Source: CAVOAK01 sp963664465
GTDB lineage: Bacteria; Pseudomonadota; Alphaproteobacteria; UBA8366; CAVOAK01
Length of the DNA: 64,000 bases
Assembly: GCA_963664465.2 (NCBI GenBank)
Contig: CAXXSU010000016.1
Span: 1 to 64,000, forward strand
Direction: 5' to 3'
Shown here: one piece after another, positions 26,674-34,574 of the stretch
Layout of the letters: each line of letters starts with the position of its first letter
Position numbering within the stretch: the stretch's first letter is position 1
Notes under the pieces: model-generated
What the model was told of the DNA's origin: nothing
Databases searched by the model: none
The model's input: the letters and a program-made list of their open reading frames with translations, nothing else
Made by a program: the position numbers and the translations under genes

Positions 26674-27435
26674 TCACGAGACAACCGGGGCGAACGCCAG
26701 GCACATCGCTACTTCGGCAATGGAGTCCCATGTCCCGTGATCAGCCCCTGTCACGATCTCGATGACCGTGTAGCGAGGCGGCAGGATCGGCAGACCGCGA
26801 TGCTCGTCGGAGCGCAGGTACGAGCGGCGGGCGCACTCCGGGCACCGGGCCGCGCCCTGGGACGGTGCGGCGCAATCTATGCAAAGCCCTCGCACCCGGC
26901 GCCGGACGTAACGCCGGCGGCCTCGGGCGTTCTTCGCCTTCTTCCTTGAGGGTTTGGCCGCGCTCCCGGCGCACCGTTCGCAACGCGCGCTGCCGTCGGG
27001 GGCGGGCGCACCGCATCTGCCACACTCGCCAGCTGTACGCCGCCCGGCATATTGTTCCCGCTCGCTGTCACGCCTCATCTCGCGGCAGGGTTCGCACACC
27101 GTTCCGCCTTCAACGGGCTGTTGCTTGCCGCAACGCGTGCACAGGCCAGCCTCCCTCCGTGCCCGGTTGCGCCGCTTGCTCCTGTCACTCGCGCTCCTGC
27201 GGAACCGTTCGGCATCTCTGCCGGCGTAAAGCATACCGGCGGCCCTGGCCTTCGCATGGCGTGCTCGCTCCGCCCTGCGCCGCTTCTCGCCGCAGGGACG
27301 GCACAAGGTGCGATCGGGCACTGGCTTCGCCTTGCCGCATCTAGGACACATGCCGCGGGCGGTCCGCTCGGCGGTAATGCGTTCATAGCGCCGTCGGGCG
27401 CATGCGCGTTCTTTCCCGGGATCCTTGTAGGGCAT
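26674..27435 (-). CDS. Protein with four CxxC zinc-knuckle pairs
   Basis: 253 aa. Four repeated Cys4 ribbons are visible: CPRCGKAK...CRPCGEK, CTRCGKQ...CEPCREM, CGRCGAPAPDG..CERCAG and CIDCAAPSQGAARCPEC. They are linked by very basic helices (RRRAERARHAKARA, RRRYVRRRVRG). The C-terminal 40 residues, PILPPRYTVIEIVTGADHGTWD, are not basic and may form a separate domain. The pattern suggests nucleic-acid binding. Nothing enzymatic is seen. It lies upstream of the ssb cassette on the same strand and starts at MPYKDPGKERAC. Confidence 0.65.
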   Translation of the reverse strand: MPYKDPGKERACARRRYERITAERTARGMCPRCGKAKPVPDRTLCRPCGEKRRRAERARHAKARAAGMLYAGRDAERFRRSASDRSKRRNRARREAGLCTRCGKQQPVEGGTVCEPCREMRRDSEREQYAGRRTAGECGRCGAPAPDGSARCERCAGSAAKPSRKKAKNARGRRRYVRRRVRGLCIDCAAPSQGAARCPECARRSYLRSDEHRGLPILPPRYTVIEIVTGADHGTWDSIAEVAMCLAFAPVVS

Positions 27436-27516
27436 GTTCCTTCCTTCCGCAGTGGTGGTCCTGATGAAGGGCGTCCGACCGGCGAAACCCGGCCGGACGT
27501 CTACGCGGATCGCACC

Positions 27517-27838
27517 TCAGCGATACTTGGCGTTCACCAGCAAGCCCATCGCGCGATCGCCCCAATATTGAATTCCACCGGTGATGGCGATGCCGGTGCA
27601 GACGATGATCTCGTCGACGCTCGGGCCTCATCCGTTGGACGGTGCTCAGGGAGACGATCTCGCGGGAAGTCTTGCCCCGGCACTTCTTCGACGCCCCGTT
27701 GCGGCGCCGGGGATGGATCTCGCCGTCGGCCTTCGACCGGAACCGCTCGATCACGTAACGGTCGTCATCGACACCGCGGCCGAACATGTGAGTGAGGAAT
27801 GTGCGTGCATTGCCGCGAAACGCCTTGACCGTCTGCAT
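27517..27838 (-). pseudogene. Frameshifted ~107-aa hypothetical gene
   Basis: The first frame, MQTVKAFRGNARTFLTHMFGR...REIVSLSTVQRMRP, looks coding. The protein-like continuation SVDEIIVCTGIAITGGIQYW...GLLVNAKYR ends at a TGA (27517) in the frame one base away. Dropping one base near 27627 joins them into a single 107-codon gene. The second part has a short hydrophobic stretch. It could be a real frameshift or an assembly error. Family unknown. Confidence 0.45.
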
Positions 27839-28447
27839 CGTGCCGTCTCCTTCGTGTCCGTGGTTGCGAACGGTGGGAATGCCCTCCCGGACATCCCTCC
27901 GCCGCCCGACTCACGGCCAGGCTCGGACTCATCGCGGCGCGCGGCACGCGAAGAGGTGCCGCGACGGTGAGCCGCTGTCGCAGTGGGCCGTGGTACAGGT
28001 TCGGGTATTGGAAGGAATCGGTGGCTTGACGGACGAGCGCGCGGGCCGGTTTCACGGACGGGAGGGCGCCGGCGGTCGGTGCCGCAGCGGTAACTTTCCG
28101 GCAGGATAGTAAACGGGCGGATCGCGGCCGCCGTCGGCGCATCGGCGAGGCGTGCCTGCATACGCTCCGATAACGGCCCGGAGTTCGTTGCTTGTTATTT
28201 GGCGCGAAAATTTGCCCCCAGAATCTGGGAGCTCAACGGGTTAGCGCGCCGATCGGCGTTGAACCAGCGCGCCGAATAACATTCAGACCGCCGTGGCCTG
28301 CATTACCGGTAGTATCGGCGAGAACCTCTTGGGCGAGCGGAAGATGATAGTGCTCAGCCTACACACCCAGGAAATTGACGCTATTGATCGATAGGCGATA
28401 ACTTCGGCGCATAGCCGTGTATGCGCCTGTGCTGGGAGATTTAACCC
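27839..28447. other. Intergenic region without recognised gene
   Basis: 609 bp. Overlapping frames exist but none has a credible start or family. The 87-bp palindromic element at 28194-28280 is the only structured feature I see. The last 170 bp become AT-richer towards the antitoxin gene and probably hold its promoter. Confidence 0.4.
28194..28280. repeat. 87-bp palindromic (MITE-like) element, copy 1
   Basis: It begins GTTATTTGGCGCG and ends CGCGCCGAATAAC, a 13-bp inverted repeat with one mismatch. Inside is the palindrome GCCGATCGGC. The reverse complement aligns along its length with 52771-52859. No coding capacity. Confidence 0.65.
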
Positions 28448-28684
28448 ATGACCCGATGGAACCTTTCAATCCCTCAAAAAACAGACAGAGTGGTTCGCAC
28501 TTTTCTTGCCCGCACCGGCGGCAAGAAGGGCGACCTGTCCAGGTTCGTCGATGACGCCGTGCGCCGTCGCGTGCTGGATCTTACCGTTCGCCAAGTCAAG
28601 GATCACTATAACGGATATGACCAGCGGGAGATACTCGACCTGATCGACGATGAGGTGGACGCTGCGCGTGCGGGTGGTTCTTGA
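28448..28684 (+). CDS. Ribbon-helix-helix antitoxin-like protein
   Basis: 78 aa. The pattern TRWNLSIPQKTDRVVRTFLA (beta strand and helix) followed by GDLSRFVDDAVRRRVLDL fits RHH DNA-binding proteins paired with PIN-domain toxins. Such antitoxins repress their operon and block the toxin through the C-terminus (REILDLIDDEVDAAR). GGGAG lies before the ATG. It overlaps the PIN gene by about 17 bp, the usual toxin-antitoxin layout, but that toxin is truncated. Confidence 0.72.
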   Translation: MTRWNLSIPQKTDRVVRTFLARTGGKKGDLSRFVDDAVRRRVLDLTVRQVKDHYNGYDQREILDLIDDEVDAARAGGS

Positions 28685-28857
28685 TACCAACATCTTAATC
28701 GCCGCCCTTATCACCAAAGGCACACCGCCGGATAGGCTGTATCAGACATGGCGGCGCGGCGAGATCGCGCTTGTAACGTCCACGGCGCAAATAGCCGAGT
28801 TGGCCGATGTTCTCGCCCGGCCCCGCCTGCAGAGGTTTCTCGATGCGGATGAAGCCA
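28668..28857 (+). pseudogene. Truncated PIN-domain toxin
   Basis: From the GTG at 28668 the frame gives VRVVLDTNILIAALI (PIN catalytic Asp), then LYQTWRRGEIALVTSTAQIAEL (second acidic residue) and VLARPRLQRFLDADEA. The homology then stops near 28857 and the frame runs on into unrelated DNA. A full PIN toxin of this type has about 140 residues, so the C-terminal acidic residues of the RNase site are missing. It is probably inactive. Confidence 0.75.
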
Positions 28858-28978
28858 GGGGTTGCCACAGTATGATGTGCATGACGGGCGGTGCTGAAAC
28901 GCCGGGTCAGCACGGGGTTGCTTCGAATTCGGAGATTCCGGGTATATTAAAGTGGCAAAGTGATCTTATATTGGAGCC

Positions 28979-29407
28979 ATGGAAGAGTCGGCACTCATAT
29001 TCGACACCCACGAGGACATCAGGGAACTGGTGGAAGCCGGCATGCCGGAACCCCAGGCCGAAACCGTGGTGCGTCAGCGTGTCCGGCTGCTGGAGCGCAA
29101 CCTCGCCACCAAAGCTGATATTGCGGAAACCAACGCCAGCATCGAGACGCTGCGGCAAGAGACCAAGGCTGACATCGCAGCGACCAACGCCAGCATCGAG
29201 ACGCTGCGGCAAGAGACCAAGGCTGACATCGCAGCGACCAACGCCAACATCGAGACGCTGCGGCAGGAGACCAGGGCCAACATCGAGACGCTACGGCAGG
29301 AAACCGAGAAGCTGATAGCCCTCGGCAAGAACGACATTGTCAAGTGGGTCGTCGGCGCCAATCTTGGGGTCGCCGCGATGATCGTCGCCGCCATCAAATT
29401 GCTCTAA
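28979..29407 (+). CDS. DUF1640/CCDC90-like coiled-coil membrane protein with 18-residue repeats
   Basis: 142 aa. The N-terminus FDTHEDIRELVEAGMPEPQAETVV matches DUF1640 (bacterial relatives of CCDC90/MCUR1). The middle is a coiled coil of near-identical 18-residue units (IETLRQETKADIAATNAS), 54 bp each, starting at about 29144 and 29198 and then decaying. The C-terminus VKWVVGANLGVAAMIVAAIKL is one membrane anchor. It is probably a membrane-tethered trimeric coiled coil; function unknown. These genes often occur near mobile elements and toxin-antitoxin loci in proteobacteria. Confidence 0.78.
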   Translation: MEESALIFDTHEDIRELVEAGMPEPQAETVVRQRVRLLERNLATKADIAETNASIETLRQETKADIAATNASIETLRQETKADIAATNANIETLRQETRANIETLRQETEKLIALGKNDIVKWVVGANLGVAAMIVAAIKLL

Positions 29408-30101
29408 TTCAGCTGTGTCACAAATGAGGGGCAAGGGGAGGGTGCGCGAGCTGGGATTCTCCCGTATCGCTAATGCCCTTGCCCGTCACGGCATAGTCCC
29501 TGTCGCCTGACGACACCTGTTGTCTTCTTGAACGGCGAGTTGGTGCAACAACGTGTGGGCCTTTCGTTGGCTGCTGACGCACATCAGGCCGGATCGCCGA
29601 TCATGGGGCTCACGTGAATTGAGATCTCCGTTCCGAACAGTGCCGCCGGGATGCACCATGCGGCCGACCGTCGGAGGGGTCGAATTGTCGCCTGGGGCGA
29701 AGACCCTTACACGTACAAGTAGAGTGGTTTAGGGATTTTTTCCGCAGAATCGACAACGGCAGCGCAGATTGAATGCTACGACAAACGTGCGCTCCGGTGC
29801 GCTGCGATTATAACGAATCCGATCGCGGTATGATTACGGGGAGCTGAACGGGGTTTTAGGGAATGTGCGAGGAGGGTGAAAATATATTAACGAAAACAGT
29901 CTATTAGACCAATATAGCCAATCCAATAGCGGGGTTTGCTAAGAGATACTCCTCAATACAGTTGAAGAGGCCCCGTTAATGAGGCCTCGTTTAGGCAAAA
30001 CTAGTAGCGGTTGGAACCGTAACACTAGGATAATCCTATGACCAACCCGAAAGCATCATCGCATCCGCCGCTTGGAACTTCTGACTTTGTAAACAGAAAA
30101 T
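29408..30101. other. Gene-poor, AT-richer stretch
   Basis: 694 bp with no credible gene. A weak stem (GAGGCC/GGCCTC, about 29969-29988, followed by a short T run) could be a terminator. The drop in GC from about 29740 to 30060 suggests a different origin from its neighbours. Confidence 0.4.
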
Positions 30102-30380
30102 TCACGACGCGGAAATCAAGGGAAGCTGACTTTTTTGTTTAGACGCACAACCAGCCAAATAACGCGATATCAATTCCTCGTCAACACAATAAATCCGCAA
30201 AAGAGCTTTCCCTCGAAATTCAGCCGATTCCATGGAATACCAACGCAGTAGCACTGCTCCGGCACCCGCCATCCAGACGCCCGGCTTTTTACAAGCATTT
30301 CTTCCATCCACCGTGCCGAATATTACAGCACCGTATAGAGTGTCATCAATGAAGGTGATCGGTATTCGCTGCTGGCCCAA
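30102..30380 (-). CDS. Hypothetical protein (weak support)
   Basis: Open frame of up to 92 codons from a TTG, with an internal ATG at MAGAGAVLLRWYSMES. The translation (FIDDTLYGAVIFGTVDG, RIYCVDEELISRYLAG) has a globular look and a lower GC content than the other strand. No ribosome site or family was identified. Confidence 0.3.
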   Translation of the reverse strand: MGQQRIPITFIDDTLYGAVIFGTVDGRNACKKPGVWMAGAGAVLLRWYSMESAEFRGKALLRIYCVDEELISRYLAGCASKQKSQLPLISAS

Positions 30381-30725
30381 TTCCCACTGTGCGCTCCCGG
30401 GCGGTCGGAAGGGGCCGCAAAAGCCGCGGTACGATCAAACGAGCGCCCTCTCACTCTCAGCGGCCAATCGGCTGCGCGGCGTCCAATGCTCCCACCGCGC
30501 CCCTTGTCCCAGCGGGAACACCCACATGCCGGCACGGACGGCCGGGTTTCCCCTTCGCTTATTTCGCTCAAGTATTGTTACGTCCCGCTCTCAGGCCGCG
30601 GCCCACCTATTGCACATGATGTCAGGCTGGAGACGCGGGCACTGTTTGCCTTCACCATAGACACATGTATATAGAGAGACGGAATCGAGCCGCCCCACAG
30701 GTATGCCAGCGGTTGAAGCGTTGGC

Positions 30726-30951
30726 TCAGGCCGTATCCGCCCCGCTATCGTTCATCAATTCCTCGATCCGGTCCGCGATGCGCTGCGCAGGTTCACGGAG
30801 TTGCCCCATGGTCCACTCGGCGGCGTACCCTTCGGTGATTTTGCTGGACCAGGCGGGTATGACCAGCCACCTGGGCAAGCTCCGTGGTAGCAACAGGTCG
30901 TGCTCGGCCATCGTGATGAAACAATTGCGCATGCCGGTATAGTGTTAGCTG
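30726..30951 (-). pseudogene. Remnant of a third tyrosine integrase (C-terminus with internal deletion)
   Basis: It encodes YTGMR fused directly to NCFITMAEHDLLLPRSL...TEGYAAEWTMGQLREPAQRIADRIEEL. The C-terminal part matches the integrases at 38501 and 39822, including the catalytic Tyr (TEGYAAEW). YTGMR is their first active-site box, normally about 100 residues upstream. The GGCATGCGC shared by the two boxes (GMR in each) is the likely deletion joint. The region 30660-30725 after the stop also resembles 38435-38500 after integrase 1. Confidence 0.8.
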
Positions 30952-30961
30952 GCGTCGAACT

Positions 30962-30990
30962 TTGACATCGTCAGACTCTGACGATGTCAA
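30962..30990. repeat. Perfect 14-bp dyad
   Basis: TTGACATCGTCAGA (30962-30975), one central base, and its exact inverse (30977-30990). There is no T run on either side, so it is unlikely to be a terminator. It lies between the integrase remnant and the LysM gene, within a 70-bp stretch bounded by GTTAGCTGGCG and CGCCAAATAC. Confidence 0.6.
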
Positions 30991-31144
30991 TAGGTTGTTA
31001 CACTGATCGGCGCCAAATACACGTGCTGAGTAACAGATAAATAACAGATAAAGGTTTCCGCTAAACCGGGCGGTTCAAATCCCATGCTTAATCCCCTAAG
31101 ATTGCGCCGTAATTGAACGTCGGGCAGAAGCTGAGGAACGTACG

Positions 31145-32707
31145 ATGGGTTCAGCCGGCATGAAGAATGCTGGACTAGTTGGGCTGGCATTGGCGGTGTT
31201 GGTGATGGGCTGGCGCCTTGTGGAAGTCACTCGCGAGAAGACGTCAATTGAGGAACAAGCCCGAACGCGGAGCGGAGAGCTGCAAGTGCGGCTCGAGGCG
31301 TCGGGAGACGCGCTCGAACAAGTCCAGCGCACACACGATATAGCCGTGGAACGTATGCAAACACTTGAAGCCGAACTCGTGCAGGAGCAAGCGGGTCGCG
31401 CTGCTGCGGTAGCGGCCGAGGAGGCGCTCATTGCCAAGTATGCCGAACTGGAAAATGCCCTCGCGGAGCGCCGTGCGGCGGATAAACAGCGTGAGGGTAG
31501 GCTTCAAACACTGCGAGCCACGCATGAAGAACTCGCAAGCGAGCGGGACCGACTGATGGCGGAGCGCGATCGATTCGCCACCGAGCTACAGTCCGCCCGC
31601 TCGATCGGCAGCGCAGAGAACACACGTCTCTCGGCTGAGCTGAGAAAGGCGCATTCAAGGGTCGATCAACTGGTGGCGGAACGTGACGATTTGCGGACGC
31701 GAGCTGTAGAGCTTGAGAACGCAGGCGATGGCACGCGAGATGAGCTGGCCCGTGTCCGGAAGAGTCTGGCCAAGGAGCGCGACGGGGCGGCAGCGTTAAG
31801 TGTGCAGCTCACGCGCGAGCGCAGCGAGAAGAGCCGCATCGAGCAGGAAAACGAGGGTAGGCTTCAAACGCTGCGAGCCACGCATGAAGAACTCGCAAGC
31901 GAGCGGGACCGACTGATAGCGGAGCGCGATCGATTCGCCACCGAGCTACAGTCTGCCCGCTCGATCAGCAGCGCAGAGAACACGCGTCTCTCGGCTGAGC
32001 TGAGAAAGGCGCATTCAAGGGTCGATCAACTGGTGGCGGAACGTGACGATTTGCGGACGCGAGCTGTAGAGCTTGAGAACGCAGGCGATGGCACGCGAGA
32101 TGAGCTGGCCCGTGTCCGGAAGAGTCTGGCCAAGGAGCGCGACGGGGCGGCAGCGTTAAGTGTGCAGCTCACGCGCGAGCGCAGCGAGAAGAGCCGCATC
32201 GAGCAGGAAAATCGAGAGTTGTTGGCGAACTTCGATACCATCGAGCGCAAGCGAAGCGAGTTGCGTGCCGAGTTTGAGGCGATGGCAAACGAGCGTAGGC
32301 GCCTAGCCCTTCGACTCAATGAACTCGAAGGCACCACCGTTGCCCTGCGGCGAACGGCGAGCACGACTGCCGGTGAACTCGGGAGGGCGCAATCCATGGC
32401 GGCCGATCTCAACACGCGCTACGAGAAGCTGCTCACTGAGAAGGCGAAGCTCAACCATCTCAATGATGCACGGCTCACCGAGATCGAGCGCATCCGCGTC
32501 GCGCTGGAGGATGCACAGAGGGATGTCGCGCGCCTCACCAACGCGCACGGAATTTACACCATTAAGGAGAGCGACTCCCTATCCACCGTCGCCGCGTTTT
32601 TTTACGCCAACGGCAATTACTGGCCACGCATCGCGGAAGCTAACCGCTTCCTGATCGGCGACAACCCAGATCTCATCTTTGCGGGAATGGTGCTCATCAT
32701 CCCCTGA
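31145..32707 (+). CDS. Membrane-anchored coiled-coil protein with C-terminal LysM domain
   Basis: 520 aa. An N-terminal membrane segment (about residues 9-23, AGLVGLALAVLVMGW) is followed by a long charged coiled coil (about 30-460) and a LysM-like domain (about 468-520, YTIKESDSLSTVAAFFY to LIFAGMVLIIP). The layout suggests an inner-membrane protein reaching peptidoglycan. The coiled coil contains a nearly perfect 120-residue tandem duplication (nucleotides 31493-31852 and 31853-32212). GAGGAACG precedes the ATG. It stands alone, between the integrase remnant and IS1380. Confidence 0.8.
   Translation: MGSAGMKNAGLVGLALAVLVMGWRLVEVTREKTSIEEQARTRSGELQVRLEASGDALEQVQRTHDIAVERMQTLEAELVQEQAGRAAAVAAEEALIAKYAELENALAERRAADKQREGRLQTLRATHEELASERDRLMAERDRFATELQSARSIGSAENTRLSAELRKAHSRVDQLVAERDDLRTRAVELENAGDGTRDELARVRKSLAKERDGAAALSVQLTRERSEKSRIEQENEGRLQTLRATHEELASERDRLIAERDRFATELQSARSISSAENTRLSAELRKAHSRVDQLVAERDDLRTRAVELENAGDGTRDELARVRKSLAKERDGAAALSVQLTRERSEKSRIEQENRELLANFDTIERKRSELRAEFEAMANERRRLALRLNELEGTTVALRRTASTTAGELGRAQSMAADLNTRYEKLLTEKAKLNHLNDARLTEIERIRVALEDAQRDVARLTNAHGIYTIKESDSLSTVAAFFYANGNYWPRIAEANRFLIGDNPDLIFAGMVLIIP
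31493..32212 (+). repeat. Two tandem 360-bp units inside the LysM coiled-coil gene
   Basis: Units 31493-31852 and 31853-32212 each start GAGGGTAGGCTTCAAAC and encode 120 residues in frame (GRLQTLRATHEELASER onward). Only a handful of bases differ, so the duplication is recent. Confidence 0.92.
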
Positions 32708-32937
32708 TCTCGATGCTGATGCCAGGTTCCCGACGAGCGTCGCCATTCCGACATAAACTAGCGCAGCTAGGATTTCGTATCACCTCCCTGTGGGCATCGC
32801 GCGGCGCAAACCGCAACACCTCAACAATTCGCACGACTGGATGAGAGGTTTGGAATAGCCTGTCTGATGCCGTACGGATGGTCGCCGATGAGTATTGGTT
32901 GGTCGGCGCAAATGAAATGTCGACGACGACAGCCTAA
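32708..32937. other. Intergenic region before IS1380
   Basis: 230 bp after the LysM stop with no gene or clear terminator. It ends in the CTAA that is duplicated at the far side of the IS1380 element, so before that insertion it led directly into the M19 dipeptidase upstream region. Confidence 0.4.
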
Positions 32938-34535
32938 CCCGGATTATTCACGGCACGGCGTGAAAGAGGTGGTGAGCGTGGATTAAACTGTTGAGATTCC
33001 GTATGATTCTGGTGTCTGGCCAAGACCATACGGCAACAGGGAAACCCGGCTCACCATGGATGAGATTACCGCCTATCTCCCCGGACTGTCACCCGTCGAG
33101 AACAAGGAACTGTGCGTCCGGTTCGCCGGCGGCCGGCTGTCGTCGGACGGCGGCGTGCTGGTGCTGCGCGAGATCGAGAAGCGTCTCGGCCTTGCCGCGC
33201 GCCTAGCCGGTTGCCTGTCCGATGCGCGCGATCCAGCGAGCACCACCCACTCATACGCCGACATGATCGGGGCGCGCATGTTCGCCATCGCCTGCGGATA
33301 CGAGGATTGCGACGACCTCGACGTGCTGCGCTTCGATCCGGCGTTCAAGCTGGCCTGTGGTCGCCTGCCCGAGAGCGGTCGCGATCTGATGTCGCAGCCG
33401 ACCTTGTCCAGGCTCGAGAACGCCCCATCATGGCGCGAACTGGCGCGCATGGGGCTGACGATGATCGATCTGTTTTGCGACAGCTTCGAGCGCGTGCCCC
33501 AACGCATCGTGCTCGACATTGACGATACCCCTGATGCCGTCCACGGCGGCCAGCAACTGGCACTGTTCAACGCCCATTACGACGAGTACTGCTTTCAGCC
33601 CATCCACATCTTCGACGCGGCGACCGCCAAGCCGGTGCTGTCGCTGCTGCGTCCGGGCAAGCGGCCATCTGGTGACGAGGCGGCGCGGGTCTTGCGCCAC
33701 GTCATCGGCCGCATCCGGCGCCATTGGCCCCGGGTCGAGATCGCGGTGCGTGGCGACGGCCATTACGGCACGCCCGAGGTCATGGACCTGCTGGAGGATC
33801 AGGGCCACGGCTACATTCTCGGGCTTCCCGGCAACGCCCGGCTGAGCGAGATCGGCCAGCCGTGGTGCGAGGACGCGGCGCTGCGCCGGGTGCAATCAGG
33901 CAAGGACAAGGTGCGCCGTTTCTTCCAGACCGGCTACCAGGCCAAAAGCTGGTCACGCGAGCGCAAGGTCGTTGCCCGCGTCGAGGCCACCGCAAGGGGG
34001 ACGGATGTCCGCTTCGTCGTCACCAACCTGCCGGGCCGCGCCAAATTGCTCTACGAGAGGGTCTATTGCGCCCGTGGCCGGATGGAAAACATGATCAAGG
34101 AGCACAAGCTCTACACCAAATCCGACCGCACCTCGTGTCACCGATGGGAAGCCAACCAGTTCCGGCTGTTCCTGCACACCGCCGCCTATTGGCTGCTGCA
34201 TCAGTTGCGCCGGACCGCGCCCCGCCGCTCGCCGTGGCGCACCGCGACGTTCGAGACGCTACGACGGGCATTCCTCAAGATCGCCGTGCGCATCGAGGAG
34301 CTCAACACTCGCATCAAGATCGCCCTGCCCTCGGCCTACCCATATCGCAACGCCCTGATCGCGATGGCCGCCTCCATCGCCGCACAAGGCCCCTGATCCT
34401 AGCGGCGCGTGCCGCCGGATGAACCTCGAACGTCAATCTCCAACCCGTAACGAAAACCCGCCCCGAAAGCCGCCGTCAACCCGGCCGATACCGCTCGCCT
34501 CGCTCAAATCGGCCGCCAAGCGTGAATAATGCGGG
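32938..34535 (+). mobile_element. IS1380-family element with CTAA duplication
   Basis: 1598 bp with inverted ends CCCGGATTATTCACG and CCCGCATTATTCACG (right end read inverted). CTAA flanks both sides (32934-32937 and 34536-34539), the 4-bp duplication known for this family. It ends 39 bp before the dipeptidase ATG. Confidence 0.92.
33056..34396 (+). CDS. IS1380-family transposase
   Basis: 446 aa, intact. DDE residues are recognisable in RIVLDIDDTPDAVHGGQQ (Asp), EIAVRGDGHYGTPEVMDLL (Asp) and CARGRMENMIKEHKLY (Glu, in the family-typical ENxIKE setting). The N-terminus has LSSDGGVLVLREIEKRLGL. It starts at the ATG in the context CTCACCATGG. Confidence 0.93.
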   Translation: MDEITAYLPGLSPVENKELCVRFAGGRLSSDGGVLVLREIEKRLGLAARLAGCLSDARDPASTTHSYADMIGARMFAIACGYEDCDDLDVLRFDPAFKLACGRLPESGRDLMSQPTLSRLENAPSWRELARMGLTMIDLFCDSFERVPQRIVLDIDDTPDAVHGGQQLALFNAHYDEYCFQPIHIFDAATAKPVLSLLRPGKRPSGDEAARVLRHVIGRIRRHWPRVEIAVRGDGHYGTPEVMDLLEDQGHGYILGLPGNARLSEIGQPWCEDAALRRVQSGKDKVRRFFQTGYQAKSWSRERKVVARVEATARGTDVRFVVTNLPGRAKLLYERVYCARGRMENMIKEHKLYTKSDRTSCHRWEANQFRLFLHTAAYWLLHQLRRTAPRRSPWRTATFETLRRAFLKIAVRIEELNTRIKIALPSAYPYRNALIAMAASIAAQGP

Positions 34536-34574
34536 CTAACTGGACCCGCGTATCAGAACATAGGAGTGACAGCG

